From HK1 sp965221725 (lineage in GTDB: Bacteria; Pseudomonadota; Gammaproteobacteria; HK1), in NCBI GenBank assembly GCA_965221725.1, contig OZ244909.1, positions 3,472,001 to 3,536,000 on the forward strand: a DNA stretch of 64,000 nucleotides, written 5' to 3'. Below are positions 1 through 8,677 of the stretch, in pieces. The notes under the pieces are model-generated. The model was not told where the DNA came from, made no database searches, and worked only from the letters and a program-made list of their open reading frames with translations. The position numbers and the translations under genes were made by a program. The first letter of the stretch is position 1; the number at the start of each line of letters is the position of its first letter.

Positions 1-496
1 CGCGCAGCAATGCGAGAATGCTGTCACGCAACTCGACCTCGAATACCTTTCGCACCTGCTCAATGTCCGTTCCGTGCTCATACGCACCGGCTCGGATCGC
101 CTTTTCCAAGTTCTTATCTTGGGTCATCTGCGCCTCAACATAAGACACGCAAAGCTCGAATACCTCCCATTCGAGCTTGCCGGTCGCCTGCTCTGTCAGG
201 TTCAGCGCATGGGTGTTCGCCCAATTGCGGGCTTTCACGGTCGCCGAAATCCGCTCCCCGAAGTTCGTCAGGCGGATCGGGCTGCTCGCCTGAACCGCAG
301 GCGGTGGGGCAAGACGTTCCAGGATATCCCCGATGGTTTTTCGGATGTCCGCTACGGCAGAGGCGAGCGCATCAAGGCGGGCATCCACTCGCCCGGTCCA
401 ACGAGAGACTCGGACAACCGCGATCACCACGGCCACCACTACCCCCGCAATTACCCACCAAGGGGTCACAGTCAGTTCAGGCACCATGCGCACCAT
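1..496 (-). CDS. Membrane-anchored coiled-coil protein, C-terminus outside window
   Basis: The reading frame is open from an ATG at 496 (second in-frame ATG at 487) to the first base of the window, so the C-terminus is missing. Residues about 12-28 (WWVIAGVVVAVVIAVV) form one hydrophobic helix, which predicts a single-pass inner-membrane anchor. It is followed by Arg-rich residues and a heptad-like stretch (RLDALASAVADIRKTI) that probably forms a short coiled coil. The rest is charged and mostly helix-forming. I do not recognise a family. The gene is divergent from the amidohydrolase at 543, with 46 bp between the starts. Confidence 0.7.
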   Translation of the reverse strand, partial: MVRMVPELTVTPWWVIAGVVVAVVIAVVRVSRWTGRVDARLDALASAVADIRKTIGDILERLAPPPAVQASSPIRLTNFGERISATVKARNWANTHALNLTEQATGKLEWEVFELCVSYVEAQMTQDKNLEKAIRAGAYEHGTDIEQVRKVFEVELRDSILALLR

Positions 497-526
497 TGCC
501 CCGAGGGGCGGACAATCATGATTTTC

Positions 527-540
527 ACAGGAAATCCTGT
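527..540. promoter_or_regulatory. 14-bp dyad between divergent genes (candidate operator)
   Basis: ACAGGA-AA-TCCTGT is a perfect 6-bp inverted repeat with a 2-bp centre in the 46-bp gap between two divergent start codons. It also covers the AGGA that could serve as ribosome binding site for the downstream amidohydrolase. A regulator site is inferred from position only. Confidence 0.3.
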
Positions 541-542
541 CA

Positions 543-1607
543 ATGCTTGCGTTTCATTGCCAACAGTCACAAAAGTCAACGAACCACGCATGGCTCGCGC
601 GCACCATCGAGCCGGCTCTGGAGCCGGAGCTGCCGATCTGTGATCCGCACCATCACCTGTGGGGCTTGCGCACCACCGGGGTAGCGCCGCGCTATCTGCT
701 CGACGACTTCCTGGAAGATCTGTCGCACGGCCACAACGTCGTGTCGACGGTGTTCATCGAGTGCGGCGCCATGTTCAGGGCCGACGGCCCCGAAGCGCTG
801 CGCCCGATCGGCGAGACCGAGTTCGTCAACGGCATCGCCGCGATGAGCGCGTCGGGCCGGTACGGTCCGACCCGCATCGCCGCCGGCATCGTCGGGACCG
901 CGTACCTCGATCGGGGGGATGCGGTGGCGGAGGTTCTCGATCGCCAGATCGCCGCCGGTGGCGGACGCTTCCGGGGCATCCGGCAGGGCGCGGCGTGGCA
1001 CGAAAGCCCGGAAGTACCCAATCATCGCACCGGGCCCGCCCCCGACATGTACCATGACTCGCGCTTCCGGGCGGGCTTCAGGCACCTCGCGCCGCGGAAC
1101 CTCTCGTTCGAAGGCTGGTGCTACCACCCCCAGATCCCGGCCCTGACCGATCTCGCGCGCGCGTTCCCCGACACCACCATCGTCCTCGACCACTTCGGCG
1201 GCCCGCTGGGGATCGGTCCTTACGCGGGCCGGGCGGACGAGGTGTTCGCCGCGTGGCGGCGCTCGATCGGGCCGCTGGCCGAGTGCCCGAACGTCGTCGC
1301 GAAGCTCGGCGGCATCGCGATGGAGGTCAACGGCTTCGGGTGGCACGAGCGCGAGTCGCCGCCGACAAGTCAGGCACTGATGGAGGCCACCCGCCGCTAC
1401 TACGAACACACCATCGAGCGCTTCGGCGTCGAGCGCTGCATGTTCGAATCGAACTTCCCGGTGGAGAAGGTGAGCTGCAGCTACGGCGTGCTGTGGAACG
1501 CGTTCAAGCGATTCACTGCCGACTACTCGGTGGATGAGCGCGCGCACCTCTTCCACGACACCGCCACGCGGGTCTACCGCCTCGGCCCGCACCGATCTCG
1601 CGGCTGA
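543..1607 (+). CDS. Amidohydrolase, TIM-barrel metal-dependent hydrolase (COG3618-like)
   Basis: A 354-aa protein of the amidohydrolase-2 family, which includes 2-pyrone-4,6-dicarboxylate lactonase-like and lactone hydrolases. The metal-binding signature CDPHHHLWG lies near residue 33. Later conserved pieces are the VLDHFGGP strand and FESNFPVEK close to the C-terminus, the usual end of this barrel. The length is typical. The substrate cannot be read from sequence; family members open lactones or act on cyclic or aromatic carboxylates. ATG 543 is used because there is no other Met before the metal motif and AGGAAA lies upstream. The gene is convergent with surE. Confidence 0.85.
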   Translation: MLAFHCQQSQKSTNHAWLARTIEPALEPELPICDPHHHLWGLRTTGVAPRYLLDDFLEDLSHGHNVVSTVFIECGAMFRADGPEALRPIGETEFVNGIAAMSASGRYGPTRIAAGIVGTAYLDRGDAVAEVLDRQIAAGGGRFRGIRQGAAWHESPEVPNHRTGPAPDMYHDSRFRAGFRHLAPRNLSFEGWCYHPQIPALTDLARAFPDTTIVLDHFGGPLGIGPYAGRADEVFAAWRRSIGPLAECPNVVAKLGGIAMEVNGFGWHERESPPTSQALMEATRRYYEHTIERFGVERCMFESNFPVEKVSCSYGVLWNAFKRFTADYSVDERAHLFHDTATRVYRLGPHRSRG

Positions 1608-1631
1608 AGCGCGCGCCGGAAGTGCCGGTGT

Positions 1632-2435
1632 TCAGTCCGCCGCGGCCGGGGAGGGAAGTACGCCCTGCAAGCGTTTCCGCATCCCGGCGAGGTCTTCGTG
1701 CCGGGTCTGATCCATGCCGAGGGGCGTCACCGTGACATAGCCCCGGCGCACGAGATCGAGGTCGCAGCCGGGCGCGTTCGGTTCGTCTTCCCGAATGGTG
1801 TAGATGTGGAAGACACGCCGGTCTCGAAACGAGGGCCTCTCTTCGATCGAGATGGGCCCCGCGCGCCAGCCGCTGTGCGCCACCTCCAGCCCTGCCACCG
1901 CCTCGCCGTCCGCCGGCGCGGGGTAGTTCACGTTCAGCACCTGGCGCGGCGCGCACAGGGCGTCGAACAGATGTGGCAGGAGGAGCGCGGTCAGGTCTTC
2001 CGCGCAAGCCCAAGTGCGGCGCTCGCCCTGGCCGGCGTGCCTTTGGCTGAAGGCGATGGCGGGCACGCCCAGCTCCGCCGCCTCGAAGCAGGCGCCTATG
2101 GTGCCGGAGCTGCCGATGTCGTTCGCGAGGTTCGAGCCCGCATTGACGCCACTGACCACGAGGTCCGCGCCTCGCGCCCCGAGAAGCCCGTTGAGAGCGA
2201 CGAGCACACAGTCGGCGGGGGTGCCGTGGACCGCGAAGCGCCGTTCACCGCGCGGCTCCACCTGCACGTTCTGCCTCCAGCTCATCGCGCGCCCGCGCCC
2301 GCTCTGGTTCTCCGCCGGCGCGACCACCCACACGTCCTCGCTGCAACGCCGCGCGGCGTGTTCCAGTATCGACAGTCCGCGGGCGTCGATTCCGTCGTCG
2401 TTGACGACGACGATCCTGCAATCTCGAATGCTCAT
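1632..2435 (-). CDS. surE: 5'/3'-nucleotidase SurE
   Basis: SurE hydrolyses nucleoside 5'- and 3'-monophosphates and short polyphosphate in a metal-dependent reaction. The 267-aa protein has the family landmarks: VVNDDGIDARG near the N-terminus (metal-binding Asp pair), APAENQSGRGRAMSW, GTPADCV and VVSGVNAGSNLANDIGSSGT. Length and order match SurE throughout. In many proteobacteria surE lies beside pcm or truD; here it stands alone, convergent with an amidohydrolase and next to a higBA module. Confidence 0.95.
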   Translation of the reverse strand: MSIRDCRIVVVNDDGIDARGLSILEHAARRCSEDVWVVAPAENQSGRGRAMSWRQNVQVEPRGERRFAVHGTPADCVLVALNGLLGARGADLVVSGVNAGSNLANDIGSSGTIGACFEAAELGVPAIAFSQRHAGQGERRTWACAEDLTALLLPHLFDALCAPRQVLNVNYPAPADGEAVAGLEVAHSGWRAGPISIEERPSFRDRRVFHIYTIREDEPNAPGCDLDLVRRGYVTVTPLGMDQTRHEDLAGMRKRLQGVLPSPAAAD

Positions 2436-2529
2436 TGCGTACTCGGGCTCTCCGACCGGACCGGGAACGGACTCTACACGTAAAGTCCCTCAGTGCCTCG
2501 TCGCGCCCTCGAAATTCACTCTCCGACCA

Positions 2530-2808
2530 TCAGGCCGCTCTCTTCGCCCTGGCCGCCTTGTCCAGATCGTAGGTCGCTTGCAGATTCATCCACAATTTGG
2601 GAGACGTCCCCAAAGCGTCTGCCAGATCCAGGGCGGCGGCGGCGGTCACCCCTCGCTTGCCTCTGATCAATTCATTGAGTCGCGTCCGCGTCCAGCTAAT
2701 CCTGTTCGCAAACGCCGCCTGGCTCATGCCCATGGGGGCAAGAAACTCTTCGAGGAGCATTTCCCCGGGGTGAAAAGGGCTCTCCGGTTGCTTGTCCATC
2801 GTATTCAT
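2530..2808 (-). CDS. higA: HigA-family antitoxin (XRE helix-turn-helix)
   Basis: A 92-aa antitoxin with the HigA/VapI layout: FHPGEMLLEEFLAPMGMSQ near the N-terminus, then a Cro/C1-type helix-turn-helix (SQAAFANRISWTRTRLNELI) and a C-terminal LGTSPKLWMNLQ helix. It should bind and neutralise the upstream HigB toxin and repress the operon. It starts 6 nt after the higB stop codon, so the order is toxin first, as is usual for higBA. The Lys/Arg/Ala-rich tail (DLDKAARAKRAA) is typical. Confidence 0.92.
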   Translation of the reverse strand: MNTMDKQPESPFHPGEMLLEEFLAPMGMSQAAFANRISWTRTRLNELIRGKRGVTAAAALDLADALGTSPKLWMNLQATYDLDKAARAKRAA

Positions 2809-2814
2809 CCCGAT

Positions 2815-3105
2815 TCAGTGATAGTCGATTACGCGTACATCACTTGCACGTCCGATGCTCCATTTGAACACGAGTCGCCACTGATCATTGATCCGGATGG
2901 AATGGAATCCGCTCCAGCTCCCCTTCAGTCTCTCCAGCCGATTGCCCGGTGGCGCTCTCAGATCTCGCAGGTCCGTTGCATCATGCAGATAGAGCAGCTT
3001 TCTTCTGGCTGCCCGGCGGAGTTCGGCGGGGAACGAGCGGGTTGCTCTGCTTCTCCTGTCATTGAACAGGTCCTCCGCCAGGATGTTCCCAAACGTCGAA
3101 ATCAT
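2815..3105 (-). CDS. higB: HigB-family toxin (RelE/ParE fold mRNA interferase)
   Basis: A 96-aa member of the plasmid-maintenance killer family, which cleaves mRNA on the ribosome. Landmarks are the central LYLHDATDLRDLRAPPGNRL segment, GFHSIRINDQWRLVFKW and the C-terminal VRVIDYH ending. The IRINDQWR strand and terminal DYH are hallmark HigB residues. The gene forms an operon with higA. A second, diverged pair is at 28681-29281 with the same IRINDQWR and VDYH signatures. Confidence 0.93.
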   Translation of the reverse strand: MISTFGNILAEDLFNDRRSRATRSFPAELRRAARRKLLYLHDATDLRDLRAPPGNRLERLKGSWSGFHSIRINDQWRLVFKWSIGRASDVRVIDYH

Positions 3106-3114
3106 GTATCGATG

Positions 3115-3131
3115 TTATCGGAACTCGATAA
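3115..3131. promoter_or_regulatory. Inverted repeat upstream of higB (probable HigA operator)
   Basis: TTATCG-GAACT-CGATAA, a perfect 6-bp palindrome with a 5-bp spacer, lies 10 bp upstream of the higB start. Autoregulated higBA operons carry such dyads over the promoter. HigA binding is inferred. Confidence 0.5.
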
Positions 3132-3261
3132 TGAAGGACAGTCGAAAGCTCTCCCTGCGAGCCAGCCTCGACCAGCCCGCTGGCGTGATGTACCGTCGCA
3201 TGTGTACATCGACGCGCGGCCCCGGGCGGGTGCGCCTTGACCACTCCCCGGAGAACCCGCG

Positions 3262-4689
3262 ATGCAACCACCCATCCACTACCGTTCCATCGTCGAGCTG
3301 GGGCGGGCGATCCGGGCCGGCGCGCTGACGGCGGTTGCGGCCGTGGAGCAGTTCCTCGATCGGATCGACGCGCTGGAGCCGCATCTGCGCGCGTTCACGG
3401 TGGTGTGCCGCGACCGCGCGCTCGCCCAGGCCCGGGCGGCCGACGCGCAGCTCGGCGCGGGCATCGACCTCGGCCCCCTGCATGGCATCCCCTACGTGGC
3501 CAAGGACCTGTACGACGTGGCGGGCCTGCCGACGACCGCGGGCACCCGCCTGCTCGCCGACAACGTGCCGGAGGCCGACTGCGCCGTCGTGGACCGCCTC
3601 ACCCGGGCCGGGATGGTGCTGCTCGGCAAGACCATCACGGTGCAGTTCGCCTACGGCGGCGCCGGCATCAACACCGACCAGGGCACGCCGCACAACCCCT
3701 GGCATCCCGAACCCCACCTTCCCGGCGGATCGAGCTCGGGCACCGGGGTCGCGGTGGCGGCGGGCCTGGCGCCGATGGGGCTCGGGTCCGACACCGGCGG
3801 ATCGGTGCGCATTCCCGCCAGCATGTGCGGGGTCACCGGCCTCAAGACCACGGTGGGGAGAATCAGCCGATCCGGCGTCTACCCGCTGAGCGCAAGCCTC
3901 GACAGCGTGGGCCCGCTCACCCGCGACGTGGCGGACGCCGCCATCGTCTACGAGGCGATGCAGGGTCACGATCCGGCCGATTCCACCACCCGCGGCCAGA
4001 CGCCTCACGACGTGACGAGCGGGATTGACCGGGGCGTCTCCGGGCTGACCCTCGGGGTGCCGCGCGCGGTGTTCTGGGAGGACTGCGACGCGGAGGTCGA
4101 GCGCCTGGTGCGAGAGGCGATCGCGCACCTGGAATCCCTCGGTGCGAAGGTGGTGGACATCGAGTTCGAGCCGGCCGAGGCGGCGCGGCGTCTCAACCCC
4201 CGGGGGCTGGTGATCGCGGCCGAGGCCTATGAGGTCAACCGCCGCCTCGTCGATTCCAGCATCGAAGCGCTCGACCCCGTCGTCGCCTTCCGTGTCGTGC
4301 AGGGTCGCGACATCCCGGCGCACGAGTATCTGGCGACGGTGCGGGCCTGGGAGGCGCTGCGCGCGGATGCGGTGCGGGCGCTCGACGGCATCGACGGACT
4401 GCTCTGTCCGACGGTGATGGTGCCGCCGGCCCCGGTCGCGGACGCGCTCGCGAGCACCGAAACCTACGCCGAGCGCAACCTGCAGGCGCTGCGCAACACC
4501 GCGATCGGCAACATCCTGGCGCTGTGCGGGCTGAGCGTGCCCTGCGGCTTCACCGCCGGCGGACTGCCGGTCGGGCTGATGATCTACGGCAAACCCTTCG
4601 ACGAGGCCCCGGTGCTGCGCGTCGGTCACGCCTACCAGCGCTCGACCGACTGGCACCGGCGCCATCCGGCGCTCGACTGGCTCGGTTGA
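3262..4689 (+). CDS. Amidase-signature hydrolase (GatA/AtzF-like)
   Basis: A 475-aa amidase-signature enzyme hydrolysing a C-N amide bond by the Ser-cisSer-Lys mechanism. Lys81 lies in PYVAKDLYDVAG, the cis-Ser within GGSSSG (155-160), and the nucleophile is Ser181 in GSDTGGSVRIP. The protein is full length for the family. Absence of a gatC/gatB neighbourhood argues against a role in tRNA amidation; the adjacent MFS and peptide-type importer suggest breakdown of an imported amide. A second amidase is at 19595. The first ATG after a short leader is used. Confidence 0.88.
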   Translation: MQPPIHYRSIVELGRAIRAGALTAVAAVEQFLDRIDALEPHLRAFTVVCRDRALAQARAADAQLGAGIDLGPLHGIPYVAKDLYDVAGLPTTAGTRLLADNVPEADCAVVDRLTRAGMVLLGKTITVQFAYGGAGINTDQGTPHNPWHPEPHLPGGSSSGTGVAVAAGLAPMGLGSDTGGSVRIPASMCGVTGLKTTVGRISRSGVYPLSASLDSVGPLTRDVADAAIVYEAMQGHDPADSTTRGQTPHDVTSGIDRGVSGLTLGVPRAVFWEDCDAEVERLVREAIAHLESLGAKVVDIEFEPAEAARRLNPRGLVIAAEAYEVNRRLVDSSIEALDPVVAFRVVQGRDIPAHEYLATVRAWEALRADAVRALDGIDGLLCPTVMVPPAPVADALASTETYAERNLQALRNTAIGNILALCGLSVPCGFTAGGLPVGLMIYGKPFDEAPVLRVGHAYQRSTDWHRRHPALDWLG

Positions 4690-4765
4690 ATCGACCCCCC
4701 GGCTTGCAAGACAAGCGGATGCCCGACGACCTCCACGCCTTCGGACCGGAGCCATCCGGGCCCGG

Positions 4766-4945
4766 GCGGTTCTCCGGTCATGGCCGGGGTCATGGCTGGG
4801 TCATGGCCGGTAACGAGTGATGAAATGTGCATCAGGGCGTGCGGGAGGGAAACGAGAATTCAGTCGCATTTCTCACCGGCCCCTGACCCGGGGCCGTGCA
4901 AGCTTGAGCGGTTCTCCGGTCTCTGGCCGGTAATCGGTGAAATTT
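4766..4945. repeat. Two imperfect copies of a GC-rich element before the MFS gene
   Basis: GCGGTTCTCCGGTC occurs at 4766 and 4908, each followed by a TGGCCGGTAA-like block and then GTGATGAAAT or GGTGAAATTT. A related GTCGGTGAAATTTTCGGG block is found at about 58697, upstream of an ABC ATPase gene. The gap between the amidase and MFS genes is otherwise non-coding. Confidence 0.45.
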
Positions 4946-4958
4946 CGGGGTTGATGGT

Positions 4959-6152
4959 ATGACGCGCCCGCCGGAGCGCATGGCGGCCACGCGGTGGTTC
5001 GTCGTGGGCGTCATGATCGCGAGTGGAATCGCCGCCTCGCTCCATGTCGGCAAGGTTCCGCCCGCGCTGCCGGCGATGCGCGAGGATCTGGGGCTCGGGC
5101 TGGTGGCGGCAGGATGGGTCGCCTCGATCTTCAGCCTGATCGGGGCGGCCATCGGCATCGCGAGCGGGCTGGCCGCAGACCGGCTCGGCGCCCGCCGCGT
5201 TCTCGCCGCCGGACTCGTGCTTCTGGTCGCGGGTTCGGGGTGGGGCGCCACCACCGACTCGGGCGCCGCCCTGCTCGCGACGCGCGTCCTCTCCGGCTTC
5301 GGGCTCGTCACCATCGCGGTCGCCGCCCCCGGGATCATCGTCACCGTCGCCCACCCGCGCGATCATGGGCTTGCGCTGGGCGCGTGGAGCATCTACATGC
5401 CGGCGGGCATGGTCATCGCGATGCTGAGTGCCCCTCTCGTGCTGCCCGGGGCGGGGTGGCGCGGCCTGTGGCTGTTCCATGCGGGCCTCACGGCCGCCGT
5501 GCTGGTCATCGTGCTGATGACCACCAGAGGTGCCTCGGCGCCTGCGGGTGCCCCCGGGCGCATCAGCACCGAGGCGCTGCGCCGTCCCGGGCCCTGGCTT
5601 CTCGCCGCCGCGTTCGCCTGCTACACGGTCCAGTTCTTCGCCGTGGCCACCTGGATGCCGACATTCCTGGTCGAGTCGCACGGCCGCGCCCCGGAGGCGG
5701 CCGCGCTCGCCGGCGCGCTGGTGGTGGCCGCCAACATCCTGGGCTGTCTGGCCGGCGCCTGGCTGCTCCACCGCGATGTCGCCCGCTGGAAGCTGCTCGC
5801 GGTCACCTTCGTGGTCATGGCGCCATGTGCCGGCGGCGCCTTCTCCTCTGCCCTCGCCCCGGGGCTCGCGGTCGCGCTGGCCACGATCTTCAGCGCGGTC
5901 GGGGGCCTGCTGCCCGCGGCCGTTCTCGCCGGGACCGCCGCACACGCGCCGAGCCGCGGCCATGTCGCCACCGTCAACGGGTTCGTGGTGCAGGGCTCTC
6001 ATGTCGGCGTCGTGGTCGGGCCGCCGGTGTTCGCGATGTTCGTCGCCAGGTTCGGGAGCTGGGAGCAGGGCTGGGTGCTGATGGCGGCGCTCGGAATCGC
6101 GGGGCTCGGCGTGACGGCCGGGATCCGGGCGGTGGAGCGGGGGATGTCTTGA
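4959..6152 (+). CDS. Major facilitator superfamily transporter
   Basis: A 397-aa polytopic inner-membrane protein with about 12 hydrophobic helices and MFS spacing. The loop after helix 2 (GLAADRLGARRVLA) is the canonical MFS motif A. It resembles cyanate/nitrate-type MFS permeases (CynX/NarK-like), whose substrates are small anions or organic acids. The substrate is unknown; the preceding amidase on the same strand suggests an amide or its product. Confidence 0.85.
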   Translation: MTRPPERMAATRWFVVGVMIASGIAASLHVGKVPPALPAMREDLGLGLVAAGWVASIFSLIGAAIGIASGLAADRLGARRVLAAGLVLLVAGSGWGATTDSGAALLATRVLSGFGLVTIAVAAPGIIVTVAHPRDHGLALGAWSIYMPAGMVIAMLSAPLVLPGAGWRGLWLFHAGLTAAVLVIVLMTTRGASAPAGAPGRISTEALRRPGPWLLAAAFACYTVQFFAVATWMPTFLVESHGRAPEAAALAGALVVAANILGCLAGAWLLHRDVARWKLLAVTFVVMAPCAGGAFSSALAPGLAVALATIFSAVGGLLPAAVLAGTAAHAPSRGHVATVNGFVVQGSHVGVVVGPPVFAMFVARFGSWEQGWVLMAALGIAGLGVTAGIRAVERGMS

Positions 6153-6363
6153 TTACCGGCTTGGGTTCGCTATTCTGCGCGCCGTCGGCCCGCTCCGGCG
6201 CAGTGCCCGGGAGTCGGCGCCGCGCGGGGGTGCCCGTGGCCTGCGCCGGCAACATGGGCGTGCTTCCATTCAGGGCCGTCGCCGCCGGCCGATTGACCAA
6301 TTGACCGATCGACTGTCGCGGTGTGGCGTGTCAGTTCCGAATCTCACCAAGGAGCAACTCCCG

Positions 6364-8415
6364 ATGAGCAAACGCTTTCTCTGTATGAGTGCCGGCCTGT
6401 CGTTGCTGGCCGGCACCGCCCTGGCGGCGGAGTGTCCGCCGATCACCGTCGCCGACGCGATGGGCGTCGGGGCCGGGAAGTACCCGCAACAGTACGAGCG
6501 GACCGAGTTCGAGCAGCTCGCAGGCTGCACCCTCACCTTTCAGGAGAATCCGGCCATCGCCGAGCTGAACGCGCGGATCGCCGGGAACCCGGATCTGCCG
6601 CCGCTCGCCGAGCGCCTGCCCGATGAGCCGCTGGTCATGGCGCCCTACGACGAGATCGGCCGCTACGGCGGGGTGCTCGACGTGCTCTCGAACGCGACCG
6701 AAGCGGGCACGTCGGACTTCCTGTCGGTACGCCACGTGAACCTCGTGCGCATCTCCGACGACCTCCAGACCATCGTGCCCAACGTGGCGAAGGACTGGGC
6801 GTGGAACGACGACTTCACCGAACTCACGTTCTTCCTGCGCAAGGGCCACAAGTGGTCCGACGGCGCGCCGTTCACCGCCGAGGACGTCAAGTTCTGGTAC
6901 GACGACCTGGCCCTCGACGAGAACGTGAGTCCCAAGCCGAGAGACTACGTGCTGGTGGCGGGCGAGCGGATGCAGGTGGAGGTGATCGACCCGCAGACCG
7001 TCAAGTTCATTCTGCCCGCGCCGAAGCCGGGGCTGCTCGCGCACTTCGCGACTTCCTACGCCCAGGGCTTCCAGCCGAAGCACTTCCTCGGCCAGTTCCA
7101 CCCGAAGCACAACCCCGACGCCGACAACTACGCCCAGTCACTCGGCTTCGAGAACGGCTACGCGGCGATCGCGGCCTACTTCGGCAACTCCGACTGGACC
7201 GACACCCCCACCCCGATGCTGGCCCATCCCGACAAGGTGGATGGACTGCCCAAGGCCACGGTGCCGACGCTGGAGAGCCACATCTACACCAGGGACACCA
7301 CGCAAGGGCGTCACCTCGTTGCCAACCCCTACTTTCACGTGGTGGACACCGCCGGCAACCAGCTCCCCTACATCAACGAGCAGGACGAGGTGTACATCAA
7401 CGAGAACGAGGTGCGCATCCTCAAGCTCGTGAACGCCGAGGTCGACTACAAGTCGCAGTCGGTGCGGCTGCCCTCGGCCCCGATTCTCCTCGACGGCCAG
7501 GAGAAGGGCGACTACACCATCGATCTGCGGCCCACCATCGCGATGCCGACGTTCTCGTTCAACGTCACGTCGGAGGACCTGGAGAAGCGCAAGGTGTTCG
7601 GTGATCTGCGTTTCCGCCAGGCGATGTCGGTGGCGATGAACCGCGAGGAGATCAACGAGGTCGCCTTCTTCGGGCTCGGCACGCCGAAGCAGTACACCGG
7701 CTTCTCCCCCGAACCCGAGTTCATCCCCGACGAGTGGAAGCAGCACTACGCCCAGTACGACCCGGATCTGGCCAACCGGCTCCTCGACGAGGTGGGCCTG
7801 GCCGACACCGACGGCGATGGCATGCGCGAGCTGCCGAACGGCGAGAAGCTGGTGCTCGACATCCGGTTCGCCACCCAGGGCGTGTCCGGCAAGGTGGTCG
7901 AGCTGGTGGCGCAGCACTGGACCGACGTCGGGGTGCAGACGACGTTCAAGGAGGTGACCCCCGACGAGTACCGCTCGGCCCAGTCGTCGAACCAGCTCGA
8001 CGTCGGGGCGTGGCAGAAGGGTCTGCCGCTGCTGATGATCCTCGGCCTCAACGAGAGCTTCGTCGCGCCCTTCGGCGACTACTTCAACCATCGCACCGGG
8101 ATGCTCTGGGGCGAGTATCTGGAGACCGACGGGGCGAAAGGCGTGCAGCCGCCGGACTGGGCCTACCAGATGATCGATGACATCAACGCGTTCCAGGCAA
8201 CCCCGGTGGGGACTTCCGAGTCGGCGGAGATCGGGCTGCGCCTGGTCGAGAACCTGACCGGCAACATGCTCATGATCGGCACGGTGCTCGCACCGAACCC
8301 GATCTACCGCCGCAACGCGCTGAAGAACTTCACCGACTTCAAGACCTGGTCCTACGAGTTCTACCGGACGTATCCGTACCGCGGGTATCAGTGGTTCCTG
8401 GACGACGAGAGCTGA
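6364..8415 (+). CDS. Periplasmic peptide-type substrate-binding protein (SBP family 5)
   Basis: A 683-aa secreted binding protein for a Dpp/Opp-like importer. ATG 6364 is chosen over the upstream in-frame codon at 6301 because AAGGAG lies about 9 nt before it and a signal peptide follows directly (MSKRFLCMSAGLSLLAGTALA, cleavage before AECPP). The family-5 core includes LTFFLRKGHKWSDGAPFTAEDV and FNVTSEDLEKRKVFGDLRFR. At over 650 aa it belongs to the long branch of the family. It heads a five-gene operon; a stem-loop separates it from the permeases. The ligand is probably a peptide or opine-like compound. Confidence 0.9.
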   Translation: MSKRFLCMSAGLSLLAGTALAAECPPITVADAMGVGAGKYPQQYERTEFEQLAGCTLTFQENPAIAELNARIAGNPDLPPLAERLPDEPLVMAPYDEIGRYGGVLDVLSNATEAGTSDFLSVRHVNLVRISDDLQTIVPNVAKDWAWNDDFTELTFFLRKGHKWSDGAPFTAEDVKFWYDDLALDENVSPKPRDYVLVAGERMQVEVIDPQTVKFILPAPKPGLLAHFATSYAQGFQPKHFLGQFHPKHNPDADNYAQSLGFENGYAAIAAYFGNSDWTDTPTPMLAHPDKVDGLPKATVPTLESHIYTRDTTQGRHLVANPYFHVVDTAGNQLPYINEQDEVYINENEVRILKLVNAEVDYKSQSVRLPSAPILLDGQEKGDYTIDLRPTIAMPTFSFNVTSEDLEKRKVFGDLRFRQAMSVAMNREEINEVAFFGLGTPKQYTGFSPEPEFIPDEWKQHYAQYDPDLANRLLDEVGLADTDGDGMRELPNGEKLVLDIRFATQGVSGKVVELVAQHWTDVGVQTTFKEVTPDEYRSAQSSNQLDVGAWQKGLPLLMILGLNESFVAPFGDYFNHRTGMLWGEYLETDGAKGVQPPDWAYQMIDDINAFQATPVGTSESAEIGLRLVENLTGNMLMIGTVLAPNPIYRRNALKNFTDFKTWSYEFYRTYPYRGYQWFLDDES

Positions 8416-8444
8416 GGTGCGGGGGCGAAGGACTTGAAAGGACC

Positions 8445-8473
8445 CGAAGGGCCGGGCCTGCCTCGGCCCTTCG
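8445..8473 (+). terminator. Intra-operon stem-loop after the binding-protein gene
   Basis: CGAAGGGCCG and CGGCCCTTCG form a perfect 10-bp stem with a 9-nt loop, 29 nt after the binding-protein stop. No T-run follows, so it more likely protects the upstream mRNA or attenuates than fully terminates. Similar hairpins follow the other binding-protein genes in this window. Confidence 0.55.
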
Positions 8474-8677
8474 CTCGTCCGCCGGTAGCCCGTCGGCCGC
8501 CGGATGGGCGGAGCGTCATCCGCCGTGAAACACGGTCCGGTGAGTGGATCGGGGGACGGGTGATGCCTCCGGCCGGCCGGGTCCGCGTCCCACGTCGGGC
8601 GAATCGTTCCGGCGCCGCGTGGCGGGTTCCTGCGCAAGACCGCCCCTTGATGATGGTGTGAGCGGGGCGGATCGGAC

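Noticed and set aside
10..684. Long plus-strand open frames over the first 700 bases
   Set aside because: Their products are Arg/Pro/Ser-rich with no structure. The minus strand of 1-496 gives a natural protein with a membrane helix, and the real plus-strand gene starts at 543.
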